The notes below the pieces were generated by a model. That model saw nothing but the letters and a program-made list of their open reading frames with translations. It ran no database searches and was not told the DNA's origin. Made by a program: the position numbers and the translations under genes. From the NCBI GenBank assembly GCA_905221615.1, contig CAJNDT010000990.1:1-64000 (forward strand): a stretch of 64,000 nt of DNA, read 5' to 3'. The stretch's first letter is position 1, and each line of letters begins with the position of its first letter. Source of the DNA: Symbiodinium sp. CCMP2592 (taxonomy: Eukaryota > Sar > Dinophyceae > Suessiales > Symbiodiniaceae). Of the stretch, positions 10,958-22,945 are shown in pieces.

Positions 10958-10960
<3 letters not shown>
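10421..10960. other. GC-rich purine-skewed segment, no clear gene
   Basis: 10545-10720 is strongly G-rich on the plus strand (GGGCAGGCAGGGCAGGGCGG-like). Both strands are open over part of it, but the Gly/Pro-only composition looks compositional. TTTAGGG words lie at 10815-10835. Confidence 0.4.
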
Positions 10961-10962
<2 letters not shown>

Positions 10963-11023
<61 letters not shown>

Positions 11024-11064
11024 GGATATACATATATACACCTATTCAGTTTCGAATATATGTA

Positions 11065-11101
<37 letters not shown>

Positions 11102-11126
11102 GTATGTGTATATATATATATATATG

Positions 11127-11163
<37 letters not shown>

Positions 11164-11183
11164 ATATATATATACACATACGC
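10963..11183. repeat. TA dinucleotide microsatellite, interrupted
   Basis: Several TA runs, the longest at about 10963-11020, separated by GTATG and ATACAC interruptions. The region is self-complementary at many scales and could extrude hairpins. The Tyr/Ile frames on both strands are artefacts. Confidence 0.95.
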
Positions 11184-11357
11184 ACAATATAGGGATAAGT
11201 ACATATCTCTGCATTCTTTTGACTATCTATTTGCATGTAACCTTTTGCTTCACACTTAGGCCAGTGATCTTTGTCGGATATCTTGGATCTTGGGCCTTTT
11301 TGGCTCGTCTCGGGATTTAGGTATCGGGGCTTTGCGGTTCAGAGCCTTGGGCTTCAT

Positions 11358-11470
11358 CTAGGATGCCCAGTAGCGTAGGAATAAAAAGAGCTCCCGGTTT
11401 GGTATTGGGTAACTTAATAAGGCACCTAGGACTACAAAAAAGGGAGTAAGGATACTGCTGGGCATCCTAG
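11358..11470. mobile_element. Foldback element, family G (copy G1)
   Basis: Arms CTAGGATGCCCAGTAGC and GCTGGGCATCCTAG, with the core AATAAAAAG-GCTCCC, GTATTGGGTA and CCTAGGACTACAAAA. Other copies are at 12922 and 56884, both with the same order of core words. About 113 bp. Confidence 0.85.
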
Positions 11471-11729
11471 TCGTGGTCTCGGATTTGACATCCAGGGCTG
11501 AGGGCTTGAAGGTTCGCAACGTGGACCGGTTGCACGCCCGAAGCTGTTTACCACGAAAGAACATTGCGAAAGATGCCGCAAAACCGTAACAGCACACCTT
11601 CGAAGAAGCAACGCCAAGACTAGCAGCTAAACTGCGGCGGTGTAAAGCACAAAAGACAGCATCAGCTGTACTGCAGCCATACGAGTAGCAGGCTGGCGCA
11701 ACAACCAAAACACACACACACACACACAC
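11471..11729 (-). CDS. Possible exon running into element G1
   Basis: An Ala/Ser/Cys-rich minus frame starts beside a CA repeat (11709-11728) and reads ADAVFCALHRRSLAAS, then a basic stretch (RGKQLRACNRSTLRTFKPSA). It then enters foldback element G1, which supplies the last 37 codons and the stop. The exon proper should therefore end near 11471-11480 at a splice site or be truncated by the insertion. Function unknown. Confidence 0.28.
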
Positions 11730-12921
11730 ACCTCATAGTTGGGTTTTTCAGGGAAGGGAAAAGGTAGACATGGCTCCAGTGATGATCTTTAAAGAAACTG
11801 CACGTATGGCTCTGATGACAAGTTTGGCCGGGGCGATATGGCTACAAAAGCCAGATGGATAAAGTGGCAGCAATGATGCAGAACGGAAGCTGTTCATGGC
11901 AACAACAGCGGTGACGACGACTGCGATTCAGATGGTTGTGTAAATGATTGCGGTAGTGGTGGTAATCATGTCAGCGATGGTCATGCTGCCGATTCTAACC
12001 ATGATTTGCATTAGACGGATGTTTTTTGTGGTACGTAATAGGACAGCAGATATCACAATTAAGAAACTAAGCCAGCAGAGTATTTAAACTGCTGTTGAAC
12101 AAGGATAGCAGTCAATAACGAAAACACACAGCAAAGGAGCAAGGATAATGCAGCCTGCTGATTTTAAACCCCCTTCTCGTTAATCTTAAGGACGATGAGC
12201 TTACCTTCAACTTGGGATACCTATTAATCCCTTTTGAGGTATGGGGGTGTATTCATCATGGTTCTACATTAAACCAGAAGCACGGTCGTGATTGCGGAAA
12301 GAGCAGAAGCAACGATGGGAGAGATACTTATCATCATAGTAGTAACAACACTTTCATGACTAATGCAAGCCTGTACCATAAGCCCTCTTGCATGTTTACC
12401 CCGCGCCAGTCAGAGCCGTGGGGATTTAAACATGCCACCTGTCTTCATCCCACCTTCTGAGAATGGACAAGTGTTTCTCACCCTAAACCCTAAACCAAAA
12501 CCCCGGAACCCTGGACCCCCAGCCCTTCAACAACAAAGAAATTTCAGCGCATGCACGATCAACGATCTGAGGGCCCGCGCCATAGCGCTTCTTCTCAGAC
12601 ATCTTCAGTGCTCCAAAGAGCATGGACATCCTTGGTAGCTCAAGGGTCCAAGGCCGTCCTAGTGATGTTAAGATGAGGATGATGACGGTCATGACAAGTA
12701 TTACGGTATTACACTTAGCATTGCTATGAGTATCATTACTATTCATATTGCTTAATCTTGTGATTATCGTTGTTACTATAATCTACCGCTTTGCTGATCA
12801 CCACTGCTTCTGCATCCTATGCATGACTTAGGCGGCTTGAAGTCTTGTCTTGGTAGCTTCCAGGTCAACCCTGTGATTGCTGGTGTGATGGTCTAGCTGG
12901 GGTTTAGGGTGTGGGACTTAG
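11730..12921. other. Spacer, weak coding hints only
   Basis: Mixed sequence with TGATGATG-type imperfect triplets (11880-12010) and a short CCCTAAA patch at 12481-12500. Frames at 12212-12460 and 12363-12638 overlap each other and have no splice support. No gene called. Confidence 0.4.
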
Positions 12922-13034
12922 CAGGGTTGCCCAGTAACCTGGGAATAAACAGGGCTCCCTTTTTTGTATTGGGTACCCTTTATAAGGAACCTAGGACTAC
13001 AAAAGGGGAATAAGGGCACTACTGGGCATCCTAG
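12922..13034. mobile_element. Foldback element, family G (copy G2)
   Basis: Left arm diverged (AGGGTTGCCCAGTAACC), right arm intact (ACTGGGCATCCTAG), core words as in G1. Confidence 0.8.
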
Positions 13035-13858
13035 TTAGGGCTTCCACCTTCGCACAGAAGTGGTGTCTGGCCTGGTCTTCAGCCAAGGCTGGCTCCACTC
13101 AGTGTTCTCAGATTTAGCCGCCCGGCCGCTGATTGAGCAAGTCCCAAGATTTGCTCCTGGCCCTAAACCCTAAACTCTAAACCAAAACCCTAAGCCCTAA
13201 ACCAAAACCCTAAACCGTAAACCAACACCTTAAACCCTAAACCCCTAAATCGTCAAGCTGCGTCTTCGCAACTTCCCTTACCACAGCCCCCCCGCCCTGC
13301 GACCGATGCCCACCATAACTACCCAAGGCAAATACGTAGCTGAGTTGTCCTTCAAGCCCTTTCAAAATTATTTGCTATTATGGTTCTCTACAAAATAGTA
13401 GGGGAATTTAAAAAAATATACCAAAGCACAACCCAGCTAGTTTGATGCGAGGTTTCGACATCAGAGCTTGTAGGGCTGGGGGTTGGTTGCCTTTGGTATA
13501 TAGCTTGTTGGGGTCAAGCGAAACCCCCTGGTTCCTGTTTATTGAAATATAGGGTCTGGTTTAGGGGTTTCGGGGTTCAGGCTTTGGGATTTTTTGTGTG
13601 TCCGCAAGTTCTCACTCTTTTCAAGGATAGCTCGCCAGGCTGCAACAATTCAGATCATTTCAGGGTGTAGGGGCTTAGAGAAAAGAGGTCAACAACTGCC
13701 TATGTCTGATAGACTCTGTTCCTAATGGGTCAATGTCGAAGATCCTGATGTTTTAAGCTTTCCTGATCGGGGTATCTTCAATCCCAGTTGCCTTCACACG
13801 CATCCGAAAGCCATAGGCCTTGCATAGGTCGCTCCCTGGGTTAGTTGAAAGGCCCTAA
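13035..13858. other. Spacer with telomere-like array
   Basis: CCCTAAA/CCAAAACC array at 13163-13250, then unique-looking spacer with TTTAGGG words near 13560. No gene seen. Confidence 0.5.
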
Positions 13859-13989
13859 TCAAAGGGGAAGAGGTAGGACCCTTAATGGGGACCCCTACCC
13901 TATAATGGGCTATATAATGGGTATATAATAGCTGTATTAAGGGTATATACCTAGGGGTCCTTATTAAGGGCCCCTCCTTTGACCCTTGG
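13859..13989. mobile_element. Foldback element, family F (copy F1), 5-bp flanking repeat
   Basis: Starts TCAAAGGGGAAGAGG and ends in the imperfect complement CCTTTGACCCTTGGA. The core includes TATAATGGGCTATATAATGG and GGGTATATACCTAGGGG. It is flanked on both sides by CCTAA, a likely target-site duplication. Copies F2 (28246) and F3 (44397) share the whole core, with F2 in reverse orientation. Confidence 0.85.
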
Positions 13990-14650
13990 ACCTAAGATTA
14001 TGACAGGGGTCATATTCGACCCAAGCCCCGGGCAATGCCAAGGCCTACGGGAAGCCTATGTTCGAGCCTTTTGCGGCTCGGCACTGGTTCGGTATGTTTT
14101 CCTTTCCCCGTTCTGGCTCTCACTTGTGTGTGCTACTTAGTTATGTTGTTGTTCCGGCTTGGCTCCCTCCTCTGTCGTTTTTTCGGCTCCGTTTCGGTCT
14201 CGGTCTGTTTCGGTTCCGCCGCAGTTTCCACTGGAATCCTGAATTTCTCCTGTTAGCCTGTACTTTTTTCCGATTTAAAATCGGTTTTGGATACACCCCG
14301 GCGTCTTCTTGATTACGATCCGTTTGTGGTAGTTTCTATGGCGGTTGGGCATCCCTTAAAGGATAATTACCCTAAACCCTAAAGCTATAGAACTGGCCGA
14401 CGAGCTTCATTGACTGTGTCATTGTCGTCGGTCGGCCCTAAGGAAAAACCTGCCTACAATGCTATGCTCGCGCCTTGAAGAGCCACGGCCGTTGCAAACA
14501 TCGAGGTGTGGGGTTTAGGGCTTAGGGATTGGGTTTTGGGTTTAGGGTTTGGGGATTAGGGTTTAGGGATTGAGGTTTGAGGATTGGTTTTTAGGGTTCA
14601 GCAGGTTGTAGGGCTGAGGGTTTGGGGTGAAGGGTGTAGGGTTTAGGCGA
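13990..14650. other. Spacer ending in TTTAGGG array
   Basis: 14035-14330 is T-rich with open plus frames lacking other support. 14507-14645 is an imperfect TTTAGGG array (GGGTTTAGGGATTGAGG-like). Confidence 0.5.
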
Positions 14651-16955
14651 CATCAAGGTGAACCTCGAATAGGCTGTACAGGGCTTTTCAGTCTTTACAA
14701 GGTTTAGTTTAATACCAGGGCCTTCGTAATTGGAATTAGTGTGGGGTCGTTGATCGCGTAATCATGGTATGCAAGGACTATCAGGGCCATTACTTGGGTT
14801 TGAGTCGTCCACGCTAGGTCACGCCGTGGAAACAATCTGAGCGAATCGCACGTGCAGTCATCCAAAGCAGCAGGGAGGCATACCAGACCGAGCCGGAAAA
14901 CCCCAAAGCCCGCACGGCAAAACCCTACATGCCGCCAAAACCCTAAACCAAAAAACCTGCACCCTAAATCCATAAACAAGAGACTTTTACAACCAATACG
15001 ACTTACACCCCAAGCTTCATGGTCCAGACATGCAGCAAGAGTCCCACTATTCAACTGATGACTCGTAACTCGCACTCGGAGCTATGCGAAACAGAGGCCG
15101 GATGTTGACAATGAAGTGAACAGTAGAAGAAATGCAGCAGAGTAGAAGGCACAGTACGGATGGCACGACTAACAGAAAGAGAAGTAGTAAGTATCAGCAG
15201 CAATCAGAATCATGTTAAACACGAGGATAACCGAACTTTTTAAATCGAGGGCTAGAGGATGCCAGCAGACCCTACACCAAGCTCAAAGCCTTTCGCGCCT
15301 AAGCCAAAGCATACAAAACCCAAAGCCTTGAACACCCTAAACCTGAAGCGTTGAGCGGCAGATGGCTCGGATTTTAGCTGCTCTGGCTTCTTGGTATGGG
15401 TTACTATGATAAGGATGCAGTAAGTACTATGTACGTTAGATCCCGATTACGGCAGCTTAAACTAAGTTCTTAGGAAGAAACCAGCTACTTGCGTAAGGCC
15501 CAGGGTCCAGGATTCACATGGTGGACTCGTTGAAGCCTAAGAATGCTTTTGCGGCACCTGTCTTAGTTTCCTTTTAGGAGGGATACTGTAAAGGATACCA
15601 TAAAGTTTCGACTATGGTTGACATTATGCATAACAGTTCTGGTAGGGTTGATGCTAGCTTGCTGCAATACCACAACATGGACCTTAGATGGGATCACAAC
15701 TTCTATCAGTGCCCCAGATGCGTTCAGAGCCAAGGGGTTGCTTGGGACACACAGATGATGCAACTCACTGGGCATTTTGACTGAGGGACCCTTATGCAAG
15801 GCCAAACATGGATCCTCATTCTGAAGACCATTCTTTTGACCGTGAATTCCAGGACCTAAGCCCTAGAACCCAATCGTTGTTCTGTGAGCAGAACCCAGAG
15901 CTGCAAGTGGGCCACAGGGAATAGCTCATTCTGTGCTACACGTGCGAGCAGTTAGTGGCAGTAGCCGCCTGACCCCCAAATGGTTAGCTTGACCTTGCGG
16001 GGCACATGAGGTTCGTCTTTGGGGCAACATGCTTTGCAGGGTCCGTCATTCATGGTATGTAGCGCCTGCACCCGCAACCCTTCAGACAAAGTAGAACACC
16101 ATGAACCTGCCTACCCAAAAAGGCCTGAACCTCAGACCTGAAGCCCAAAACCTCTAGCGGAAAGTCCAGGTGCCTTTTTCTTAGTGCTCGGCGTTGACCC
16201 GAAGCCCCAACCAGAGGACAATCGGGTAGCTCCAGGGAGCTATACTGCAATATTGTTTCCTATACCATACGACTTTACAAAACCATGCAATCTTATCCGC
16301 GGAAAGCCCTCCTACTCTCCGACTCCCGAATACAACGACTTTTGCTGAGATGCAGCAGGCGAAAGTCAGGCGCGTAGTGCGCGCTATGCACAGGGTGACG
16401 GTCCTAGCCAACCATGTCCGCCTGCTACCTGTGAACGAGGCCTGGAGAAGCGGACTACATCCTTTTCCTTACGAGCCCTCAATCCCTGAACCCCAAGCTG
16501 TAAACTTCAACACTAAGCGAGCCTTTAATCTTGCATCGAAAGTCCGTCACACATAGTGCCGACGTCCTATCAGCAGAGTGTTTTCAGGATCTCAAGGTAA
16601 CGTGTTTTGCAAAACCATACTGAACTTAGAACCCTAGCAACAATTATGATTTTAGCTGTTTCTTAGGGATTATAATAACCAAAAATTAAAAAATATATAT
16701 AAGTACCCCTAAGAAAACCCTACAGAGGATCGGGGCTGGGGGGTCGGGGAATGCAGGGTTTCGCCCTGGGGTGCAAAAGCACCAACCCCCAAACTGCAAT
16801 CGGAAATCTGAACCCTCAAAATCGGTTTAGGGTTTAGGGTTTAGGGTCTAGCTTATAGCTTAGAAGCTGCCCCCACCCTGTAATAGTGGTATAATAGGAA
16901 TAGAACCCTAACCCTAAACCCTAAACCGTGCAGTGCAAAGGGGACAACTTGAAAG
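14651..16955. other. Long spacer, no supported gene
   Basis: Scattered CCCTAAA words (14920-14965, 15290-15350, 16900-16925) and a TTTAGGG patch (16829-16850). Short overlapping frames at 14704-15075, 15563-15805 and 16050-16556 appear on both strands without splice-site agreement. A small inverted motif with TATATATA lies at 16690-16710. Confidence 0.4.
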
Positions 16956-17147
16956 ATGACGCGAAAATGTGGAGCTGTTCCGCCTTGGCCGATCTTACCT
17001 GATCAACCAACCAGCACGATGCAACTTCCGGCCGAAATGAACTTAGACTGGTGGCTTAGCGGATTTCAAGACACGTGGGGAGTGCCATCGGGTCACAAAG
17101 CTATCTACTTTGGCTCCTTCTTGACTTCGCCTTGGCTGTCGGGTTAA
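16956..17147 (+). CDS. Possible short ORF/exon, unknown product
   Basis: ATG-initiated frame of 63 codons ending in TAA. It is rich in Pro and Trp (PPWPILPDQP; DWWLSGFQDTWG). Trp is costly by chance, which favours a real coding segment, but there is no domain and no splice evidence. Family E element E1 starts 18 bp after the stop. Confidence 0.28.
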   Translation: MTRKCGAVPPWPILPDQPTSTMQLPAEMNLDWWLSGFQDTWGVPSGHKAIYFGSFLTSPWLSG

Positions 17148-17164
17148 ACCCAGCATTCCGCAAT

Positions 17165-17266
17165 GTAGGAACCTGATTAAGAAACCTTGGGCCTTTACTA
17201 GGGTCCCTTATATGGATCCTACTATTTTGGGGTTATAGGCCCAGGGTTTCTTAGTCAGGTTCCCAC
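17165..17266. mobile_element. Foldback element, family E (copy E1, empty of insertion)
   Basis: Arms TAGGAACCTGATTAAGAAAC and TTTCTTAGTCAGGTTCCCA. The interior reads CTTATATGGATCCTACTATTTT and TTATAGGCCCAGGG. The CTTATATG centre is the unoccupied equivalent of the point where family A has inserted in copy E2 (43219). Confidence 0.85.
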
Positions 17267-17357
17267 GTTTGGTAGCAAGTGGAAGTACCCAGACACCTGG
17301 TTTATCGTAAACCCAGAATCCTGGCCAACCATTCGGAGGTTCGTTGCTAGCTCCGGT

Positions 17358-17588
17358 TTAGGGTTTAGGGGACTGCATCGTATGTATGTAAATATCCGTA
17401 GGCTGCTCAGAACCATGCAAAGTTGGAAGGGATGAGCCCGGACGGTCCGAAGCCGCAATCCGACATGTTGCTACAGGCTCAGGTTCACAGATGCAGAGCT
17501 TTGTTATGAACTTCTGGTCGAATTTGGGCAAAAGGTGCGAACACGGCAAATGAAGAACACACTCCAGGCGGGACGTGTTCGACGACAT
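17358..17588 (-). CDS. Possible ORF, Cys-containing, unknown product
   Basis: ATG-initiated minus frame of 76 codons with a mixed composition (LLPKFDQKFITKLCICEPEP). Its 3' end runs into TTTAGGG spacer, so it may stop coding before the frame does. No domain recognised. Confidence 0.22.
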   Translation of the reverse strand: MSSNTSRLECVLHLPCSHLLPKFDQKFITKLCICEPEPVATCRIAASDRPGSSLPTLHGSEQPTDIYIHTMQSPKP

Positions 17589-18280
17589 GAAACATCTCTG
17601 GCTACGCTAAGAAGAGATGTGGCAACACCAACCCATTGCTCCACCTGCAGATGATGTCTTTTTTTGGGGTTGTTCTCCAATGCAAACCCTGATGCACCTC
17701 AGGTCTCCGGAAGGGTTACAAGAAGCATCCCAATATGATTGACCTTCAACCAAGTGTTGTATGTTCATCAAGGGTCTAGCGTAGGCTTGACGAGCTGGCG
17801 GCCAATCTTGCTTTCTGCATCCATCCGTATCCCCCGGAGTAATGTAGGAATATACGTAAACCTATGATAAAGATGCATCTCTAGTTTCAGGGCTACTCCC
17901 ATTAATTGAGGGTACTGGACAACTGTCTTTACAGAGGTTGTGGCACAAAGAGCACTGCGAGTTGCTTTCTAATGCAACTCTCCTTGTCATAGGGCTGCAA
18001 ACCTTGAGCTTCAAAACTTTGCAGGGTTCAGGCACTCGCGTGCAAGATACCTAGAAGGTGTTAAGAATGAGCTGCAGTGGGCATATGGCCCTTGGCCCTC
18101 AACCATGATCTCCTAAGAACCAGCTCAATTAGAGCGTTTTGTCTTCCTCCTGGAGCATGGCAAAGACGAATTTGGATGCAGTATCCGTGGCGATGCAAAG
18201 GCTTCATCTCATCGAACCCTTGTAGAGCTGGTATCGAGCCCTCGCAGAGCTTTGTAGAACTCGTGGAAACGCTGTTATTT
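17589..18280. other. Segment with undecided coding signal
   Basis: Over 18070-18290 both strands are open for 60-70 codons and both read plausibly, so no strand is chosen. Nothing else recognised. Confidence 0.35.
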
Positions 18281-18381
18281 AAGTAGTTGTCAAAATTATG
18301 GCCCCTTTTTGGGTACCCTAAATATTAGGTGCCGTACTATAATAGGGACCCAAAAAAGGACCATAATTTTGACAACCACCC
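18281..18381. mobile_element. Foldback element, family B (copy B1)
   Basis: Arms GTAGTTGTCAAAATTATGG and CCATAATTTTGACAACCACC. The centre is GGGTACCCTAAATATTAGG followed by TGCCGTACTATAATAGGG. The element is nearly fully self-complementary (about 30-bp arms) and would fold as one hairpin if transcribed. Confidence 0.88.
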
Positions 18382-18450
18382 ATTTGTTGTTCATAGCTCC
18401 CGACCCGGGATCCTCAGAGAGACTCCTGGCTTGGTTTTGCAAGATCATAC

Positions 18451-18531
18451 TGGGTGGTTGTCAAAATTATGGTCCCTTTTTGGGCATTATTAGGGTGCCC
18501 AAACAGGGACCATAATTTTGACAACTACCCA
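18451..18531. mobile_element. Foldback element, family B, short form (copy B2)
   Basis: Same arms as B1 (TGGGTGGTTGTCAAAATTAT and complement) but only about 20 bp between them, so it is a centre-deleted derivative. It lies 70 bp from B1 in the same orientation. Confidence 0.88.
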
Positions 18532-20084
18532 GATGAGTTTATTGGTCTACCGCTTTAGGGCTCAGAGGGTTTAGGGCTCACACTTGGAGGTTCCTGAGGG
18601 GACTTATAACCCCACTGAAAACCACGCATGAAGCTCCAAGCATGGTGTAGGGTCCGGGCCTAAAGCCTGTAGTAGCCTTGTAGATCCTGTAAAGGAACCC
18701 TAAACCCTTTCAGGGCTAAGAGAGACATGCCTTCGGAGGTGCCCTCGGCTTCAGTCCAACGGGAGCATCTGGTAGGCGCCATAGCCGGCAGCCACCAGGC
18801 CGCAACAAAAGAGCCACCAATAGCCTCAGAAGCGCTGACCCCTAAACTCCAAACCTTCAAACCCCTAAACCCTGAACCCCTAAACCCCAAACAGGAATTA
18901 GCAACTCAACCAAGCTTTATCAAGGCCTGTAACAAGACGTGTCAAGGTCGCCCACAATCTCAAACACGAGACCCTTACGCTTGCTCCCCTAATCCTAAGC
19001 CACAGACCCCCAAAAGCCACATCCCAACATCCCGCGCCCTACACCTCAGAAGCTCCAGGAACGATACCTCGAGTTGCCAGATTAGTGGGACTTAATAGAT
19101 ATGATAGGGTTCTGGGGTGTGTTATACCATGAACCCTCCAAGCAGGGTTTAGCTTTCGGTGCCTTAGAACCTACACCCCGTTTGAGTAGAAGTGCATGGG
19201 ACCCGAGGGTGACAGTCTTTCGACACCTGCACTGCTCTACCTCTGACGCGATGCCTTTATCGTCGAGACCTCGCTTGGCACCACGGTTTAGGGTTTAGGG
19301 TTTAGGGTTTCAGTTGACCAAATCGAAAAGACCATGTTTCAACATCGCTTGTAACTTCGAGAGCTTCACTCAATAGACGGGTTTGTGTTTCCACGGTTCA
19401 AGTCTCCCCAGACCCTAAACCCTAAACCCTATTTGTAGTACCCTTGTAGTAACCCTTATGAAAGGAACCCTTAACCCCAAACCCTGAACCCTAAGCCCTT
19501 GCGGACATGGTGCGTTTCCGCCTTTTCGTTTCAGGAGCAGCCGGAGCAATGCCTTGTGGCGACGCACTTTGCACCTGCGCCAAGGGTTTCGGGGCTTAGG
19601 GTTTATCATGGTTTAAGGTTTAGGGTCTGGGGGTTTTGGGTTTAGAGTACTTTGCACCTGCACCACATACACTTTGAAGCTGGTTTCCAAAGCAACAAGC
19701 TTTCTTCCTGAGAAGCCAAGCCCTCGACTACAGACTTTAATGAAGGTTTGGGGTTCAGGCTTTGGGTGTTGGGCCGGGGAGCTCTCACAACATAAATATC
19801 GAATTTCGATGTTCGAAACGTCGAAGGTTAAAGAAGGATGTGAAGATGATAGGGCGAACGTTGGCATAAGGTTCGGCTTCGGGATACTATTAGGATTCAA
19901 TGCAATGGTGTTCGTAGCGCTTCTAATTTGCATCACAAAACATAAGAGGTTGTTGAGGGTCGAGTGCTCACGATCCTGTGCTAGCCCTTGTAGTAGCTCT
20001 TCTAACCCTGATAGCCCCCTAACAGCAACCCTTATAGTATGTACTGTTACTGCTTATGCAAATGCAGCCCGTTTTCCAGTTCGT
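18532..20084. other. Spacer with one weak exon-like patch
   Basis: 18727-18840 on the plus strand reads SEVPSASVQREHLVGAIAGS and on to SEAL, then dissolves into CCCTAAA spacer. It may be a short exon but has no clear splice sites. The rest is telomere-like (18836-18890, 19284-19310, 19408-19490, 19610-19650). Confidence 0.35.
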
Positions 20085-20327
20085 TCACAGAGCATACTCT
20101 GAACTGTGGACCTTGTGGTTGGTCTTGAGGGACTGAACCCTAAACCGGGCCTCCTCAGAATGCTCTGCAGCGGTGGCGGAGTCGCTGTTCTTCCGGCTGA
20201 CGGAGATGCTGCCGTCTTGCTCCTGTCTTCGTGACATGCTGGCAATCTGTGCTTGAAGGGAGTACGAGCTATTGCTGCGTTTCAGGATAGGACTTATGGC
20301 AGCCATGACAAGCATGATGGTTACCAT
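20085..20327 (-). CDS. Possible C-terminal exon, Ser/Arg-rich, unknown product
   Basis: Minus frame of 80 codons. A CCATACAG acceptor-like motif directly precedes its ATG. It reads a Ser-rich basic segment (PILKRSNSSYSLQAQIASMS, then RRQEQDGSISVSRKNSDS). It contains RxxS/RKxS-type sites that would suit basophilic kinases, and the composition is that of a disordered regulatory region. It crosses one TTTAGGG unit in frame and ends at TGA. Family unknown. Confidence 0.38.
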   Translation of the reverse strand: MVTIMLVMAAISPILKRSNSSYSLQAQIASMSRRQEQDGSISVSRKNSDSATAAEHSEEARFRVQSLKTNHKVHSSEYAL

Positions 20328-22597
20328 CTGTATGGGTGGTACTCGTGGCAGTCACAGCAGCAGTAGCAGTGGGCATGGCCGTCTTAGTAGTAGTGGTGGT
20401 AGCGGCACGCTTGCCCTCGTGCAGTTTTTGCGACTTGAGGTGTACTGTAGGGGTTGGGGCCTCAATAATTCGAACAGAGTGTTACGATATATTGTAGTAT
20501 ATCGTGCTGATAGAGGGGTCCTAATGCAGAATGTTGGTAATTTATCAGGCTTGTATGTTGGTGCAGGTTGAAGGCTTATAGGAGTGGGGTTTGCAGCTTA
20601 CGGTTGATGATTTAAATTCTGCATTACCTTAAGCTCCCGAACCTACGGGAATTATGGTATACTCCTTAATATGGGTCATGCAGGATTTATATCCCTAAAC
20701 CCTAAACCCCCTATAGATCCCTTAAAGGAGCCCCTTAAAGGTACCCTTATAGCTCCCTTTAAAGGAACAACAGTAGGACCCAGGGTCTACGATCACGGGC
20801 CTGGCCTTCCACTTCCTTGTGATTGTCGGGGCTTCGCCTCTCTGTGTTTAGGTTCTACAAACCCTAAACCCTAAAACCCTAAATCCCTAAATCCCAGACC
20901 CTAAAACCCTAAACCCTAAACCCTAAAACCCTAAATCCTAAACCCTAAAACCCTAAATCCTAAAAACCCTAAATCAAAAACCCTGATTGCTGGGGATAGC
21001 CCGAAGGCAAATCTACGTCTTGAACTCAGAGTGCCCGACACATTGGATCCAAGAGCTCGGTAAGGGTGGGTGTCTGTTCTGTTGGTTTGTTGGCTCCTTG
21101 TCAGGTTCTGCTAAAAGTATGGCCTCATGATGATGATGACGACTATCAAAACTAGAAGTAACCTAAACTGTAAAAGCATGTGCCCACCTTCTCGAAATGG
21201 GCGCCCTCCGTGTTCACGACCTCGGTCCATCCCACATGGCGCGCTCTTCCAAGGATGTGGCTTCAGTTCGATGTCAAGGGTTCGGGATAATCTATGTTTA
21301 CGTATTCTGGATTTAATGTCTCTAGGGAGCCTAGATTAGATTGGGATTCAACTCGTCTATACTGTTTCAGCTAAGCTGTCTGCAGACGATCACAAGCTTC
21401 AACCCGAATATCCTAAACCAGGGTTTTTAAGTTAGCCTGCGACCTAAACCTACAGCCTAAATGCCCTCTCCGCTGGTCGGATGTAGGTGTTCAGGATTCC
21501 GGGAGGCTAAATTCCTGCATCATAGTATGTTGTAGTGTATTATACTACAGAGTTGTATGTTTTGTCGTATACTTCTTTGTATTACATTGAAGGTTCTGTG
21601 TCAGCTTTCAGCTTAGGTCCGCAAACCCTGAATCATCAAGTCGGAACCCAAATGGTTTCTGTAGGGATTGCTACAATTTTATGAGGCTTCATTATATAGA
21701 CTTTACTTTACTTCTGCTGAACCCTAACCTCCAAGCAAGCATGACGAGCACTGAGCTGCAACAAGTCCGCTCTTCACCCGCACACATCTTGTCAGTATGA
21801 CCCCGAACCCTAAACCCGAATCTCATGCTTATACATGAATCTGAGGAAACATACCTTATAAGTGCAGCTTCAATGAGCTCTTCAAACGAGCCCTATTCTA
21901 CGTACTGCGGCCAAACGCCGAGAACCCAGCGTCCCAACATCCTTCCATCCCACACCCGAACTCCAGAAGTTCTTGACATCATTCCCGAAGATGATACCGA
22001 CTTGCCTCAGGGTTTAGGGTTTAGGCGTCTGTTGGGAAGCCAGGGCACATTTCTTCTTTGGCGCAGCTTTTGCACCAGCTCATGGTCCATCGGGCCTCAT
22101 CAGGGCTTAGGACATAGTGACATAGCGTGCAAAGCTGTGTGACTGCTCCGTATTTAAATTAGGCACCAGTGTGCTGACATGTACATAAACTTGGGAAGCC
22201 TCCAGATAGTGGAAGCGGACTCTTTCAACTAATGTTCTGATTCTCTCTCTCTCTCTCTCTCTCGTCATGAGGATTCTTCTCAGTCCTGGTCTTTGATAAG
22301 GTTCTTCTACTTGTAAGGTTACTTTCAAAAAGAAGCCCCCTCCTGAGCAGTGAATCTGGTAGCTACAGCTGCTACTCTCTCACTATGAGTACGGCTTCGA
22401 GTGTTCCTGCCGTGCCGTCGTTCCGACTTCTATCAGAATGGTCACATGCATTGTCACTACTGCTACCACTGTCATTAGCACTGCCAATCCTACCACAACT
22501 TACCTACAAGATGCCGATGGCGACTTACTGCCAATGCCACTCTGACTCTCACTCTTACTGAATGGGAGGCTTCGGAGCTTGAGTTTCTGAATGATGT
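20328..22597. other. Spacer with telomere-like array and AGC/AGT triplets
   Basis: 20340-20400 is an AGC/AGT/GGT triplet patch. 20695-20770 carries CCTTTAAAGG palindromes. 20862-20985 is a CCCTAAA/CCCTAAAT array. 22243-22264 is a TC run. Frames at 21127-21339 and 21825-22142 lack splice support. Confidence 0.45.
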
Positions 22598-22695
22598 AGG
22601 AGCCTTAGTAATTAGAATGGGGTGTTGGAGGTTCCGTATTGTAGTTACGGTAGAATATACCCCCAAACCCTTCTAATTATTAAGGCCCCTATACT
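22598..22695. mobile_element. Foldback element, family I variant (copy I9)
   Basis: Arms GTAGGAGCCTTAGTAATTAG and CTAATTATTAAGGCCCCTATAC. Family I elements (GGGGCCTTAATAATTAGA ends) are about 100 bp. Copies lie at 45752, 47440, 50327, 51983, 57962 and 62612, with degraded ones at 22946, 35558, 51650 and 59558. This copy keeps longer complementary arms than most. Confidence 0.75.
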
Positions 22696-22945
22696 ACCCT
22701 AAATCCCTTATAGTACCCTTATTATAGTACCCCTTCGAGTTATTAAGTACCTTTTGCGGGTTCAAGTCTAGTTTTGTCGTGTTTCTACGCAAGTCGGAGC
22801 GATGGCCCCAGACACTACGAAGCTCCTGCGAGATCCGAAGCTTAAAACGAACCTTGGGTTCAGGAATATTGCGGCCTTACTGATTACCTATAGGGTTCCT
22901 AGGGTCTATAAGGGCTACTATAAGGGCTATTATAAGGATTTAGCA

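Noticed and set aside
10826-11320. Tyr/Ile-rich ORFs on both strands
   Set aside because: Produced by the TA dinucleotide repeat.
13859-13989. Promoter (TATATAATGG, TATATAC motifs)
   Set aside because: These words are conserved interior sequence of family F elements, also at 28246 and 44397; no gene follows.
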